In this document: positions 17,058 through 28,235 of the stretch, in pieces
Layout of the letters: each line of letters opens with the position of its first letter
How positions within the stretch are numbered: position 1 is the first letter of the stretch
Origin: Hyphomicrobiales bacterium
GTDB taxonomy: Bacteria > Pseudomonadota > Alphaproteobacteria > Rhizobiales > Rhizobiaceae
Assembly: GCA_021775415.1 (NCBI GenBank)
Contig: JAJFHV010000004.1
Location: 1 to 64,000, forward strand
Reading direction: 5' to 3'
Length of the DNA: 64,000 nucleotides
Program-made: the position numbers and the translations under genes
The notes under the pieces: model-generated
What the model was told of the DNA's origin: nothing
What the model saw: only the letters and a program-made list of their open reading frames with translations
Database searches by the model: none

Positions 17058-18221
17058 ATGGATAGTGATCTAGTTTCACTGCGCGAACCGGTTCTTCATC
17101 AAGCCTATGCAAGGCTTGTTGACTCAGGCCAGATAGAAGCCGATCCCGCACAATTTCGCCTGGTCTCCCGTCTTGACCAGCTGCTGAATGATCTAGACCG
17201 CAAGCGGCTTTCTTCGAAATCAAGTTCGCTTGGCTGGCTGTTTGCCAAAAAACTGCAGGAAAAGGATCGCCTTAGGGGGCTTTATATCTGGGGTGATGTG
17301 GGACGCGGCAAATCCATGTTGATGGATATGTTCTTCGATGCAGTATCTGAAAAGCGCAAGCGGCGGGTTCATTTCAATGACTTCATGCAGGATGCGCAGG
17401 AGCGCATCTATCGGCATCGCGAAGCGTACAAAAAAGACAAAAAGCTGAGCGAGGACCCAATCGCACCTGTTGCAAGGGCGCTTGCCCGGGAAGCCCAAGT
17501 GCTGTGTTTTGACGAGTTTTCCGTAAGCGACATCGCCGATGCGATGATTTTGGGCCGGTTGTTTGCCGCGATGTTTGCAGCAGGCGTGGTGGTGGTTGCG
17601 ACTTCAAATGTTGCGCCGCGCGATCTTTACCGCGATGGCCTCAACCGAAATCTGTTTTTGCCGTTTATTGAGCTGTTGGTGACAAAAGTTGATGTGCATG
17701 AACTTAGTGCCCGCACGGATTTCCGGCTGGAAAAACTCAGTCAGGCACCGGTATATTATGCGCCGCTCAACCAAAAATCCTCAAAAGCGATGGATGCCGC
17801 CTGGTTGCGGTTGACCGGGGTTAATACCGGGTTGCCGGAGGAGATTGAACTCAAGGGGCGGGTTCTGCCGGTGCCACAGGCAGAAAAAGGGATTGCCAGG
17901 TTTTCCTTTGCCAATTTGTGTGAAGAGGCTCGAAGTGCTGCAGATTTTCTGGCCCTTGCGCGACGCTTTCATACGCTGTTCATCGATAGTATCCCAGTCA
18001 TGGACCGTAGCAACCACAACGCTGCAAAGCGGTTCATTCTTTTGATTGATACGCTGTATGACAATCACGTGCGGCTGGTTGCATCTGCCGCGACAGGTCC
18101 GGACAAGCTTTATACCGCAAATACAGGAACCGAAGCCTTCGAGTTCAAGCGTACCGCATCGCGCCTGCATGAGATGCAGTCACAGGACTACATTGCGGCG
18201 TCCGACATGGTTGTTGCGTAG
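17058..18221 (+). CDS. zapE: AFG1-like ATPase, cell division protein ZapE
   Basis: A 387-residue AFG1/ZapE-family P-loop ATPase. Walker A is GDVGRGKS at 79-86, followed by HFNDFM (about 105-110), and Walker B is FDEF at 151-154. Sensor-like VATSNVAPRDLYRDGLNR follows. In E. coli ZapE associates with the division ring under stress; in mitochondria Afg1 helps turn over respiratory-complex subunits. Its position immediately upstream of the mdh-suc genes is common in alphaproteobacteria. No signal peptide or membrane segment is seen. Confidence 0.9.
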   Translation: MDSDLVSLREPVLHQAYARLVDSGQIEADPAQFRLVSRLDQLLNDLDRKRLSSKSSSLGWLFAKKLQEKDRLRGLYIWGDVGRGKSMLMDMFFDAVSEKRKRRVHFNDFMQDAQERIYRHREAYKKDKKLSEDPIAPVARALAREAQVLCFDEFSVSDIADAMILGRLFAAMFAAGVVVVATSNVAPRDLYRDGLNRNLFLPFIELLVTKVDVHELSARTDFRLEKLSQAPVYYAPLNQKSSKAMDAAWLRLTGVNTGLPEEIELKGRVLPVPQAEKGIARFSFANLCEEARSAADFLALARRFHTLFIDSIPVMDRSNHNAAKRFILLIDTLYDNHVRLVASAATGPDKLYTANTGTEAFEFKRTASRLHEMQSQDYIAASDMVVA

Positions 18222-18231
18222 CGTTCCATTT

Positions 18232-18269
18232 TATTGACGTATACGTCAATATAAATATTACTAAGTAAT
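18232..18269. promoter_or_regulatory. Two palindromes upstream of mdh
   Basis: TATTGACGTATACGTCAATA (18232-18251) is a perfect 20-bp palindrome. ATTACTAAGTAAT (18257-18269), with 6-bp arms around a central A, follows 5 bp later. They lie 55-75 bp upstream of the -35 of the predicted mdh promoter, where an operator for a dimeric regulator would be expected. The factor is not known. Confidence 0.5.
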
Positions 18270-18306
18270 TGAAATAATTGGAGTTATAATTGTGTGTTGT
18301 GAAGAT

Positions 18307-19351
<1,045 letters not shown>

Positions 19352-19445
19352 CAGGGGCCGGGAACAGGCTTGCAGGTTATTGATATGGGACAAAAAGATC
19401 CCGAGGCAACACAGGAGGTGGGGGCACTACTCCCGCAAAGGCAAA

Positions 19446-22421
19446 ATGGCTCGCCAACCGGATAATGAAGAATTTTCCGAAACTTCTTTTCTATATGGCG
19501 GCAACGCCGGATACATTGAAGAAATCCACGCACGGTTCAAAGAAGATCCAAATTCCGTCAATGCTGACTGGCAAGCGTTCTTCTCAGAATTAAAAGATGA
19601 CCCGGGTGATGTTGCCAAAAATGCAAAGGGTGCATCCTGGAAAAAGCCCCACTGGCCGATCGCTGCAAATGGTGAACTGGTTTCCGCGCTGGATGGGGAC
19701 TGGTCTCAAGTTGAAGAAGAAATCACCGGCAAGATAAAGGCCAAGGCACAGGCCGAAGCGGTTGATCCGAATGGCGAGGAAGTTCAGCGGGCAACGCACG
19801 ATTCCATCAGCGCCATCATGATGATCCGTGCCTACCGGATGCGCGGGCATCTGCATGCCGATCTGGACCCCTTGAAAATTGCCGGGAAGAAAGAGGCTTT
19901 CAACGAACTGCATCCATCAAGTTACGGGTTCAGCGAGACAGACTACGACCGCAAGATTTTTATCGACGGTCTGCTGGGCCTGCAGTTTGCAACTGTTCAG
20001 GAAATGCTGGAAATTTTGAAACGCACCTATTGTTCGACATTGGGCGTGGAGTACATGCATATATCCAATCCGCAGGAAAAGGGTTGGCTTCAGGAACGCA
20101 TTGAAGGGCCCGACAAGGGCATTGCATTTACGGTCTCCGGAAAAAAGGGGATCTTGAAAAAGCTGATTGAGTCGGAAGGTTTCGAACAATATATCGACAT
20201 CAAGTACAAGGGTACAAAACGCTTTGGCCTGGATGGGGCTGAATCGTTAATTCCAGCGCTTGAACAAATTATCAAACGCGGCGGCCAGATGGGCCTCAAG
20301 GAAATTGTGCTGGGAATGCCGCACCGTGGCCGGCTTAACGTGCTTGCCAATGTTTTGGGAAAGCCACACCGGGCAATCTTCAACGAATTCAAGGGCGGTT
20401 CTTACAAGCCCGATGAGGTGGAAGGTTCGGGCGATGTAAAATACCATTTGGGCACATCGTCAGACCGGGAATTTGATGGAAACAATGTACACTTGTCCCT
20501 CACCGCCAACCCGTCGCATCTGGAAATCGTTAATCCGGTTGTGCTCGGCAAGGTTCGCGCCAAACAGGACAAACTCGAAGAAAAGAACGAACGGGGTTCC
20601 AGGCCGCGCGATACGATTTTACCGTTACTGTTGCATGGCGACGCGGCATTCGCGGGTCAGGGCGTGGTGGCTGAATGTTTCGGGCTTTCAGGGCTCAAGG
20701 GGCACCGGACCGGCGGTTCGCTGCATTTTATTGTCAATAACCAGATAGGCTTTACGACAGACCCGAGATTCTCCCGCTCCTCGCCTTATCCATCGGATGT
20801 GGCCAAACTGATTGAAGCACCAATTTTTCACGCCAATGGCGATGATCCGGAGGCAGTGACCTACGCAGCGAAGATTGCAATTGAATTCCGGCAATTGTTT
20901 CACAAGCCGGTGGTCATCGATATGTTCTGCTATCGCCGCTATGGACATAATGAGGGGGACGAACCAGCGTTTACCCAGCCGCTGATGTACCAGAAAATCC
21001 GCTCACATCCCTCAACTGCAACAATCTATGGTGAAAGGCTGGTTGCTGACGGCATCATGACCAAGGAAGAGGTGGACCAGATGTGGGCCGAGTGGCGCAG
21101 CTTTCTGGAGGCTGAGTTTGATGCCGGGCAATCCTACAAGCCCAACAAGGCGGACTGGCTGGATGGCGCGTGGTCCGGGTTGAAGGTTGCCGACAATGAA
21201 GATGATGCACGGCGCGGCAAGACCGGACTTTCGAAAAAAGCCCTGACGGAGATAGGGCAGAAGATTACCGCCATTCCCGATAGTTTCAATGCTCACAAAA
21301 CGATCCGGCGGTTGATGGCCAACCGGCTGAAGATGGTGGAAACCGGTGAGGGCATTGACTGGGGTATGGGGGAGGCGCTTGCCTTTGGAGCAATGGTTCG
21401 CGAAGGCCATTGTGTGCGGTTGTCCGGTCAGGATTGTGAGCGTGGCACGTTTTCCCAGCGTCATTCGGTGATTTACGATCAGGATACAGAAGCGCGTTAC
21501 ATTCCGCTTAACAACCTTTCCGAGGATCAGGAAGAGTATGATGTCATCAACTCGATGCTTTCGGAAGAAGCAGTGCTGGGTTTTGAATATGGCTATTCGC
21601 TGACGCGGCCCAATGCGCTGACTATCTGGGAGGGACAGTTTGGCGACTTTGTAAATGGTGCACAGGTCGTGATTGACCAGTTCATCTGTTCTGGCGAGCG
21701 CAAGTGGTTGCGGATGAGCGGCTTGGTGATGCTTCTGCCACACGGTTATGAAGGCCAGGGGCCGGAACACTCTTCCGCGAAACCGGAGCGGTTCCTGCAA
21801 TTGTGTGCGGAAGACAACATGCAGGTTGTCAATTGCACAACGCCGTCGAATTATTTTCATGTTCTTCGCCGCCAGCTTCGGCGGGATTTCCGCAAGCCGT
21901 TGATCATCATGACGCCAAAATCCCTGTTGCGGCACAAGCGGGCTGTTTCGACACTGGAAGATTTTGGTGCGGAGGCAGGTTTTCACAGGCTGTTGTGGGA
22001 CGATGCGGAGCTCAAGAAAGGTGATGGTATTCGTCTGGTGGCAGACAAGAAAATTCGTCGTGTGGTGATGTGCACCGGCAAGGTTTATTACGATTTGTTT
22101 GAGGAGCGTGAAAATCGCGGCATTGATGACATTTACCTGTTGCGACTTGAGCAGCTTTATCCCTGCCCGGCAAAGGCGCTGATCACCGAACTTTCGCGCT
22201 TCAAGAATGCCGAGATGGTGTGGTGTCAGGAAGAACCCAAAAACATGGGTGCCTGGAGCTTTATCGAGCCTTATCTGGAGTGGGTGTTTGACCATATCGA
22301 TGCAAGGCAAAAACGCGCCCGGTATGCCGGTCGATGGGCTTCCGCCTCACCGGCGACCGGATTGATGTCGTCACATCTGGCGCAACTTGAAGCGTTTATT
22401 GAAGATGCACTGGGTGGATAA
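19446..22421 (+). CDS. sucA: 2-oxoglutarate dehydrogenase E1 component
   Basis: A 991-residue thiamine-diphosphate enzyme that decarboxylates 2-oxoglutarate and passes the succinyl group to SucB. The N-terminus FSETSFLYGGNAGYIEEI is the family signature involved in E2 binding. MPHRGRLNVL and HGDAAFAGQGVV (ThDP/Mg site) are in the first half, and the transketolase pyrimidine domain with YSLTRPNALTIWEGQFGDF is in the second. ATG 19446 gives the standard MARQ-type start; the longer TTG frame from 19380 adds 22 unusual residues. The stop is about 40 bp upstream of the sucB start. Confidence 0.97.
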   Translation: MARQPDNEEFSETSFLYGGNAGYIEEIHARFKEDPNSVNADWQAFFSELKDDPGDVAKNAKGASWKKPHWPIAANGELVSALDGDWSQVEEEITGKIKAKAQAEAVDPNGEEVQRATHDSISAIMMIRAYRMRGHLHADLDPLKIAGKKEAFNELHPSSYGFSETDYDRKIFIDGLLGLQFATVQEMLEILKRTYCSTLGVEYMHISNPQEKGWLQERIEGPDKGIAFTVSGKKGILKKLIESEGFEQYIDIKYKGTKRFGLDGAESLIPALEQIIKRGGQMGLKEIVLGMPHRGRLNVLANVLGKPHRAIFNEFKGGSYKPDEVEGSGDVKYHLGTSSDREFDGNNVHLSLTANPSHLEIVNPVVLGKVRAKQDKLEEKNERGSRPRDTILPLLLHGDAAFAGQGVVAECFGLSGLKGHRTGGSLHFIVNNQIGFTTDPRFSRSSPYPSDVAKLIEAPIFHANGDDPEAVTYAAKIAIEFRQLFHKPVVIDMFCYRRYGHNEGDEPAFTQPLMYQKIRSHPSTATIYGERLVADGIMTKEEVDQMWAEWRSFLEAEFDAGQSYKPNKADWLDGAWSGLKVADNEDDARRGKTGLSKKALTEIGQKITAIPDSFNAHKTIRRLMANRLKMVETGEGIDWGMGEALAFGAMVREGHCVRLSGQDCERGTFSQRHSVIYDQDTEARYIPLNNLSEDQEEYDVINSMLSEEAVLGFEYGYSLTRPNALTIWEGQFGDFVNGAQVVIDQFICSGERKWLRMSGLVMLLPHGYEGQGPEHSSAKPERFLQLCAEDNMQVVNCTTPSNYFHVLRRQLRRDFRKPLIIMTPKSLLRHKRAVSTLEDFGAEAGFHRLLWDDAELKKGDGIRLVADKKIRRVVMCTGKVYYDLFEERENRGIDDIYLLRLEQLYPCPAKALITELSRFKNAEMVWCQEEPKNMGAWSFIEPYLEWVFDHIDARQKRARYAGRWASASPATGLMSSHLAQLEAFIEDALGG

Positions 22422-22463
22422 TGTGCATAAATGGGGAAACCAGTCAGGAAAGAGAATTTAGTC

Positions 22464-23990
22464 ATGGCAAGTGAAATCCGGGTTCCTGTATTGGGTGAAT
22501 CAGTAAGTGAGGCGACCATCGGTCAGTGGTTGAAAAATGCGGGCGACACCGTCGCGCAGGACGAACCGCTGGTAGAATTGGAAACAGACAAGGTATCGAT
22601 TGAAGTTCCGGCACCCGAGGCAGGAGTTCTGGGTGAGATACTGGTGAAAGCAGGCGAGACCGTGGAGGTTGGCGCCCTGCTGGGTACAGTTGATGCAGCA
22701 GGTGGCGCCAAGGCATCCGCTGCAAAGCCTGCGGCGGTGAAGGAAGCTGCAGCCCCTGCCAGCGCCAAGCCTGCAGATTCTGGGCCTTCGGGCTCCGGCA
22801 AGATTGTTGAAATCCCTGTTCCAAGCGGTGGTGAATCGGTTACCGAGGCCGATGTGGGTGAGTGGTTCAAGAAAGTCGGCGATGCCGTCAAGGTTGACGA
22901 ACCGCTGGTGGAACTTGAAACCGACAAGGCTGCACAGGAAGTCATGTCACCGGTTAGCGGTGTGATTACCGAGATTGTTGCCGAAACCGGCGCAACGGTT
23001 GAAGTGGGTGCAATCCTTGCACGAATTGAAGAAGGTGCGGCTGGCGCAAGCGCACCGGCTGCAGCGAGTGCACCTGCCGCAGCCCCTGCACCCTCCAACT
23101 CTTCGATGCCGGCCTCTCCTGCCGCACAAAAAATGATGGCCGAAGGTGGTGTGGATCCGGCTTCTGTTGCTGGTAGCGGTAAACGCGGCCAGGTTTTGAA
23201 GGAAGATGTGCAGAAGGCTGCGGCAGCGCCCGCTGCATCAACAGCAGCGGAACCCGCGCAGGCCCGCGCATTTTCACCCCAGGATGAGGGGGTCCGTGAA
23301 GAGCGGGTGCGGATGACACGGTTACGCCAAACCATCGCCAGACGTCTGAAAGAGGCGCAAAACTCAGCCGCCATGCTTACCACCTTTAATGAGGTGGACA
23401 TGTCTGCAGTGATGGATATGCGCAAGCGTTACAAGGATCTATTTGAGAAGAAGCACGGCGTGAAGCTCGGCTTTATGGGATTTTTCTCGAAAGCTGTTTG
23501 TCATGCATTGCAGGAAATCCCGGCGGTAAATGCCGAAATTGACGGCACGGACCTGATCTACAAACACTACTGCCACATCGGCGTTGCGGTTGGCACCGAC
23601 AAGGGGCTGGTGGTGCCGGTGGTGCGCAATGCAGACCAGATGAGCATTGCCGAGGTCGAGCAGGAAATCGGCAGACTGGGCCGAAAGGCACGCGACGGTG
23701 ATTTGTCGATGGCGGATATGCAGGGCGGTACCTTCACCATCTCGAATGGGGGTGTCTACGGTTCCTTGATGTCCACCCCGATCCTCAACGCACCACAATC
23801 GGGTATTTTGGGTATGCACAAAATCGATCAGCGACCCGTGGTGGTCGACGGCGAAATTGTAATCCGCCCGATGATGTATCTGGCACTTTCCTATGACCAC
23901 CGAATTGTCGACGGCAAGGAAGCGGTGACCTTTCTGGTCCGGGTCAAGGAAAGCCTGGAAGACCCTGAAAGACTGGTACTTGATCTTTGA
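22464..23990 (+). CDS. sucB: Dihydrolipoyl succinyltransferase with two lipoyl domains
   Basis: A 508-residue E2 component of 2-oxoglutarate dehydrogenase. Two lipoyl domains are present: one at about 2-77 with ETDKVSIEV (Lys43) and one at about 113-190 with ETDKAAQEV (Lys155), joined by Ala/Pro-rich linkers. The peripheral-subunit-binding domain is at about 218-251 and the catalytic acyltransferase domain follows, ending with SYDHRIVDG (His479, Asp483). Most proteobacterial SucB proteins have one lipoyl domain and are about 400-420 residues. ATG 22464 follows AGGAAAGAG at good spacing. Confidence 0.93.
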   Translation: MASEIRVPVLGESVSEATIGQWLKNAGDTVAQDEPLVELETDKVSIEVPAPEAGVLGEILVKAGETVEVGALLGTVDAAGGAKASAAKPAAVKEAAAPASAKPADSGPSGSGKIVEIPVPSGGESVTEADVGEWFKKVGDAVKVDEPLVELETDKAAQEVMSPVSGVITEIVAETGATVEVGAILARIEEGAAGASAPAAASAPAAAPAPSNSSMPASPAAQKMMAEGGVDPASVAGSGKRGQVLKEDVQKAAAAPAASTAAEPAQARAFSPQDEGVREERVRMTRLRQTIARRLKEAQNSAAMLTTFNEVDMSAVMDMRKRYKDLFEKKHGVKLGFMGFFSKAVCHALQEIPAVNAEIDGTDLIYKHYCHIGVAVGTDKGLVVPVVRNADQMSIAEVEQEIGRLGRKARDGDLSMADMQGGTFTISNGGVYGSLMSTPILNAPQSGILGMHKIDQRPVVVDGEIVIRPMMYLALSYDHRIVDGKEAVTFLVRVKESLEDPERLVLDL

Positions 23991-24035
23991 TCCAGTGTAA
24001 TCTGACGTGAAGAAATTGAAATTGGAGATTTGATA

Positions 24036-24425
24036 ATGGCAATTGAACTCAAGATGCTGCTGTACACGGTTGTGCTGTTCGTGGTTCAACTCGTCCTGCA
24101 AGGCACGTGCGGCATCATTCAAAATGGTTTGGGTTATGCGCTTGGTGCGCAGGATGATGAGAAGGACAGCGCAGGCATTGGAGCCCGGTTTGAGCGGGCC
24201 TATTACAATCTGCTCGAAACCATGCCGCCCTTTGCAGCGCTCATTTTGATCGGCCTTTACACCGGCAAACTCAATGAGATGACAGCACTTGGTTCGCAAA
24301 TCTACTTTTGGAGCAGGGTTGCTTATGTGCCAGCCTATGTCATCGGTTTCCCGGGCCTCAGAACACTGATCTGGACCGCCTCGCTCGTCGGTTTGATAAT
24401 GATTTTGTGGCAGCTGCTACTGTAA
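24036..24425 (+). CDS. MAPEG family membrane protein
   Basis: A 129-residue protein with four hydrophobic segments. The segment RAYYNLLETMPPFAALILI, followed by a YFWSRVAYVPAYVIG..GLRTLIW block, is characteristic of the bacterial MAPEG family (membrane-associated proteins in eicosanoid and glutathione metabolism). Bacterial members are mostly uncharacterised; glutathione transferase or peroxidase activity is possible only by family analogy. It lies 45 bp after sucB, inside the run sucB-MAPEG-secreted protein-SDR-lpd, so it is likely cotranscribed with TCA genes. GGAG precedes the start. Confidence 0.8.
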   Translation: MAIELKMLLYTVVLFVVQLVLQGTCGIIQNGLGYALGAQDDEKDSAGIGARFERAYYNLLETMPPFAALILIGLYTGKLNEMTALGSQIYFWSRVAYVPAYVIGFPGLRTLIWTASLVGLIMILWQLLL

Positions 24426-24454
24426 GCGGCCTGAAAAACAGGAGTGCTAGAGAC

Positions 24455-24832
24455 ATGCAATTAATCCGCTTCTGTTTGGTTATTATGCTTGCGGTCGGGT
24501 CATTTGCATTAGCGGCGAATTTGCCGGCCCAGGCGCAGGTACAGCAAAATGTCACGGTCGACGATATCGCGGGCAACTACCGTGTCCGGGGACGCAATCC
24601 CGATGGTAGTGCCTACAAGGGTTCAGTGAGTATTGTGGATGTGGACGGGGTGGCAAATCTGAAATGGAATGTTGCCGGTCGTATTTACAAGGGCCAGGGT
24701 AATTTTATCGGTAATGTGCTGGTGGTGAATTGGGGTTCCGCTCACCCGGTAATCTACACGGTTGGTCTTGACGGCAATCTCGCCGGAACCTGGAACGATG
24801 GGCAGGCAAGTGAAAAACTCACCCGGCAATAA
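24455..24832 (+). CDS. Secreted protein, unknown function
   Basis: A 125-residue protein starting at ATG 24455 behind ACAGGAG. Residues 1-26 form a signal peptide ending AQAQ. The mature part is short, Gly/Asn/Val-rich and predicted all-beta (NYRVRGRNPDG, GSVSIVDVDGVANLKW, GNVLVVNWGSAHPVIYTV, LAGTWNDGQ), with no cysteine. It is not recognised; the pattern suggests a small extracytoplasmic beta-sandwich or lipocalin-like fold. It sits between the MAPEG and SDR genes within the suc-lpd region. Confidence 0.6.
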   Translation: MQLIRFCLVIMLAVGSFALAANLPAQAQVQQNVTVDDIAGNYRVRGRNPDGSAYKGSVSIVDVDGVANLKWNVAGRIYKGQGNFIGNVLVVNWGSAHPVIYTVGLDGNLAGTWNDGQASEKLTRQ

Positions 24833-24852
24833 GCCCCAGAAACGACTGTGGC

Positions 24853-25596
24853 ATGGGTGATGTAATTGTCATTACAGGTGCAAGCCGCGGAATTGGGGCT
24901 GCCTGTGCGCGATTGCTTGCAGAACCTGATCGCATGTTGATTATAAATTATGCGAGCAACAATGTTGCCGCAGAAGCGCTTGTCAGCGAGATCGCCAAGA
25001 CGGGCGGCAAGGCGATTGCCGTACAGGGCGATGTCGGTAGTGAAGCGGATATCCTTCGGTTGTTTGAGGAGGCAGACCGGCACGGAAGACTTGCAGGGCT
25101 TATCAATAATGCAGGAATTTTAGACGTTTCCCAAAGGGTGGATGAAATGTCCCGGTCCCGAATCTCCCGCATGTTTGATGTTAATGTCCTTGGCAGTTTT
25201 TTATGCGCCCGCGAAGCGGTTAAGCGCATGTCTACCAAACAAGGTGGCAAGGGTGGCACGATTGTCAATTTGTCTTCGGCAGCTGCGCTGCTTGGTGCGC
25301 CAAACAATTACGTGGATTACGCCGCCTCCAAAGGTGCGATTGATACCTTTACCAAGGGGCTGGCACTGGAGGTCGCGGAGGAGGGTATTCGTGTCACGGC
25401 AGTGCGGCCGGGTGTCATTGACACAGACATCCATGCCAGCGGTGGACAACCCGGTCGCGCAGAGCAAATGCGGGCAGCCATACCGATGAAACGCGAGGGG
25501 TCAGCGAATGAGGTTGCCGAGGCGGTTGTCTGGTTGATGTCACAAAAGGCATCTTACGTTACGGGAACGATCCTTGATGTTTCGGGCGGACGATAG
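24853..25596 (+). CDS. SDR family oxidoreductase
   Basis: A 247-residue classical short-chain dehydrogenase. The cofactor motif TGASRGIG is at about 8-15, NNAG at about 85-88, active-site Ser in NLSSAAAL, and the YAASK catalytic pair follows. The C-terminal PGVIDTDIH and SYVTGTILDVSGG match FabG-like enzymes. The substrate is unknown. It begins 20 bp after the secreted protein and ends 40 bp before lpd, so it is probably in the same transcript. No strong ribosome-binding site is visible before ATG 24853. Confidence 0.87.
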   Translation: MGDVIVITGASRGIGAACARLLAEPDRMLIINYASNNVAAEALVSEIAKTGGKAIAVQGDVGSEADILRLFEEADRHGRLAGLINNAGILDVSQRVDEMSRSRISRMFDVNVLGSFLCAREAVKRMSTKQGGKGGTIVNLSSAAALLGAPNNYVDYAASKGAIDTFTKGLALEVAEEGIRVTAVRPGVIDTDIHASGGQPGRAEQMRAAIPMKREGSANEVAEAVVWLMSQKASYVTGTILDVSGGR

Positions 25597-25635
25597 CACA
25601 GTGTATGAATAACAACTTGCAGGTGGAATACGAAA

Positions 25636-27045
25636 ATGAGCAATGAATATGATGTCGTCGTAATTGGTTCGGGTCCGGGCGGGTATGTCTGTGCGATCAA
25701 GGCAGCACAACTTGGCCTGAAAACCGCCGTGGTAGAGAAGAACCCGACCTTTGGCGGCACCTGCCTAAACGTTGGGTGCATTCCATCGAAAGCCTTGCTG
25801 CACGCCTCGGAAATGTTTGAGGAAGCAGGGCACGGTCTTGAGAAACTTGGCATCAAGACCAGCGCGCCAAAGCTCGATCTCAAAGCGATGATGGGCCACA
25901 AGGATACAACCGTGAAAGCCAATGTGGATGGGGTGGCTTTCCTGTTCAAGAAAAACAAAATCGAAACATTTCATGGAACAGGAAGCATTCCCAAGGCGGG
26001 TCAGGTGCTGGTTATTGACTCCAAGGGTGCCGGCGAAACGCTTGCGGCCAAAAACATTGTGATTGCCACCGGTTCGGATGTGGCGGGTATTCCAGGCCTT
26101 GATGTGAAGATCGATGAGAAGGTGATTGTATCATCCACCGGCGCATTGGTGCTTTCAAAGGTTCCGGCAAAAATGATTGTGGTTGGCGGCGGTGTCATCG
26201 GGCTTGAGATGGGGTCGGTCTGGAACCGGCTTGGCACTGAAGTTACTGTGGTGGAATATCTCGATACCATTCTTGGCGGCATGGACGGAGATGTTTCAAA
26301 GCAGTTCCAGCGGATGCTCAAGAAACAGGGCATGACGTTTCATCTTTCTTCCAAGGTTACGGATGTGAAAAAATCCGGCAAGGGTGCCGCGGTCATGTTT
26401 GAACCGGTTGCAGGTGGTGATGCGCAAAAGCTTGATGCCGATATTGTGCTGGTTGCAACGGGAAGAAGGCCGTACTCGGATGGTCTTGGGTTGGAGGAAG
26501 CCGGTATTGAAATGGATCGCGGCAAGATCAAGACCGACGGGCATTGGCAGACCAATATCAAGGGGATTTATGCGATTGGTGATGTGATTGATGGACCAAT
26601 GCTTGCCCACAAGGCAGAAGATGAGGGCGTGGCGGTTGCGGAAATTCTTGCCGGACAGGCGGGCCATGTGAATTACGGTGTTATCCCGGGTGTGGTCTAT
26701 ACCCAGCCGGAAGTGGCAAGCGTTGGCCAAACGGAAGAAGAATTGAAGGCGGGCGGCATTGAATATGTAGTGGGCAAGTTTCCGTTCACCGCCAATGGTC
26801 GTGCCCGGGCGATGAACCGGACCGAAGGGCTTGTAAAAATTCTGGCAGACAAGACCACCGACCGGGTGCTTGGTGTTCATATTGTCGGATTTGGCGCGGG
26901 CGAAATGATCCATGAGGCAGCCGTGCTGATGGAATTTGGCGGATCATCAGAAGACCTTGCTCGAACATGTCATGCGCATCCAACAATGTCAGAGGCGGTG
27001 CGTGAAGCAGCACTCGCAACGTTTGACAAGCCGCTGCATATTTAA
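25636..27045 (+). CDS. lpd: Dihydrolipoyl dehydrogenase (E3)
   Basis: A 469-residue flavoprotein that reoxidises dihydrolipoamide of 2-oxoacid dehydrogenase complexes with NAD. FAD motif GSGPGG is at 11-16. The redox disulfide is [13 protein letters not shown] (Cys43, Cys48). The NAD domain has [15 protein letters not shown], and the C-terminal HAHPTMSEA supplies the active-site His-Glu pair of the partner subunit. AGGTGG lies before the ATG. Its position after sucAB argues that it serves the 2-oxoglutarate complex. Confidence 0.97.
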   Translation: MSNEYDVVVIGSGPGGYVCAIKAAQLGLKTAVVEKNPTFGGTCLNVGCIPSKALLHASEMFEEAGHGLEKLGIKTSAPKLDLKAMMGHKDTTVKANVDGVAFLFKKNKIETFHGTGSIPKAGQVLVIDSKGAGETLAAKNIVIATGSDVAGIPGLDVKIDEKVIVSSTGALVLSKVPAKMIVVGGGVIGLEMGSVWNRLGTEVTVVEYLDTILGGMDGDVSKQFQRMLKKQGMTFHLSSKVTDVKKSGKGAAVMFEPVAGGDAQKLDADIVLVATGRRPYSDGLGLEEAGIEMDRGKIKTDGHWQTNIKGIYAIGDVIDGPMLAHKAEDEGVAVAEILAGQAGHVNYGVIPGVVYTQPEVASVGQTEEELKAGGIEYVVGKFPFTANGRARAMNRTEGLVKILADKTTDRVLGVHIVGFGAGEMIHEAAVLMEFGGSSEDLARTCHAHPTMSEAVREAALATFDKPLHI

Positions 27046-27099
27046 CTGCACGGCGGTTGCTGTCATAATGCGGATTGCAAAATTTGGAATTGAGAGAAA

Positions 27100-28152
27100 C
27101 TATCTGGCAGCAGTGACTTGATATCCGGCGTCACTCAGCAGGGCTACGAGGCCGGTATCGCCTGGCAAATGCAGGGCGCCGACAGCGATGAAGGCACCGC
27201 CTTTTTCAAGAGTCGGCAAGGACCGCTCTGTCATCAACCTGTTGCGATTTTCAATAAGGACACTTTGAAAATCGGTAGCACCTTCACCGGTGAAAATCTT
27301 GGGTGATACTGAACGCATCAACGGGAAGATCATGCCGGTATCACCGTTTTTGTAGAGGGACTTCAAGGTTTCGATGACATCTTCTGCGCCGCTACCAAGC
27401 GCCAGGGTCTCTTCAAGCGCCTTGAGGTGGTACTCCTGCGGGAGGGAAGCAATGGAGGAAAATTGTTCCTCGATTGTCTCAAGTCCCAACAGTTCCTTGT
27501 TATTCTCTTTTGCATGAGCAGCGATTACCTGGTCGAGAACCAATGCGCCGGATTTTTTGCGCAATAGTTCGCAGACCGGCAGCGACACGGTTGTTGCGAC
27601 CAGCCAGGGCTGCAGACGGTCTACCAATGGCATGGGCAGTTGCCGGGCAGTGGTTGCGGCTTCCAGCTCGTCCGTCAAATCGGGGTCGATCATTTTTGAA
27701 AGATTTTGATCCGGGCCGAGCAGGGTCAAATGCGCCAGCTTGACCATTGCATTGGCGGCAGCGGCCGGTTCCAGTGCCTCGGTGGATTCCACCACAATGG
27801 TTTGCGCTTTTGACAATGCGGCTTCAACATTTTCAGGCAGGGTTGTGATTTCCGGATCGGCCATGTGCATGGTGCCAAACAGCCAGGAGGTTGCCCGACC
27901 CTCCAGCTCAATCTTCCATAATATTGAATCAGCGTTCGCAACGCTTTGGGCCTCTTCACGGATTTTGGCGAGCTCTGCCGGGTTTTCCCGCTCGAGCTTT
28001 TCGATCAGGTTTTCGCCCTGACATTCAGCTGCTGCAAGTGCGTTGGAGGCACTGCCAAATGTCATGAAGAATGCAAGCACCAGCACCAGTTTGGCAAAGC
28101 CAAGAGCCAGGAGAAGGCGTTCGGACCAGATATCAAAAATGTTTATGTGCAT
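27100..28152 (-). CDS. TraB/GumN family protein
   Basis: A 350-residue protein with an N-terminal signal or anchor helix (about 13-41). The TraB/GumN family pattern is present: GTMHMADPE (93-101) near the start of the mature part and a closing VGALHLPGDTGLVALL motif near the C-terminus. These conserved His/Glu motifs are proposed to form a metal site, but the bacterial family's reaction is unknown. It is probably periplasmic or membrane-associated. It is convergent with lpd, with about 55 bp between stops. Confidence 0.83.
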   Translation of the reverse strand: MHINIFDIWSERLLLALGFAKLVLVLAFFMTFGSASNALAAAECQGENLIEKLERENPAELAKIREEAQSVANADSILWKIELEGRATSWLFGTMHMADPEITTLPENVEAALSKAQTIVVESTEALEPAAAANAMVKLAHLTLLGPDQNLSKMIDPDLTDELEAATTARQLPMPLVDRLQPWLVATTVSLPVCELLRKKSGALVLDQVIAAHAKENNKELLGLETIEEQFSSIASLPQEYHLKALEETLALGSGAEDVIETLKSLYKNGDTGMIFPLMRSVSPKIFTGEGATDFQSVLIENRNRLMTERSLPTLEKGGAFIAVGALHLPGDTGLVALLSDAGYQVTAAR

Positions 28153-28235
28153 GGCAGTTCCGCAGATGTTTCGCCGGATTGTGCCCGTAAAGACTGGAAA
28201 TTGCGTTAACCGGCAGGGTTAAATTGTACCATCAA

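Noticed and set aside
21012-22310. 432-residue antisense ORF within sucA
   Set aside because: It is the shadow of a strongly conserved gene; composition (many His, Arg, Leu, Pro) follows from sucA codon usage.
22523-23425. 300-residue antisense ORF within sucB
   Set aside because: Ala/Ser/Thr-rich product mirrors the sucB Ala-Pro linkers; no domain or start signal.
23439-24299. 286-residue antisense ORF across the sucB and MAPEG genes
   Set aside because: It opposes two well-supported genes and shows no recognisable motif.
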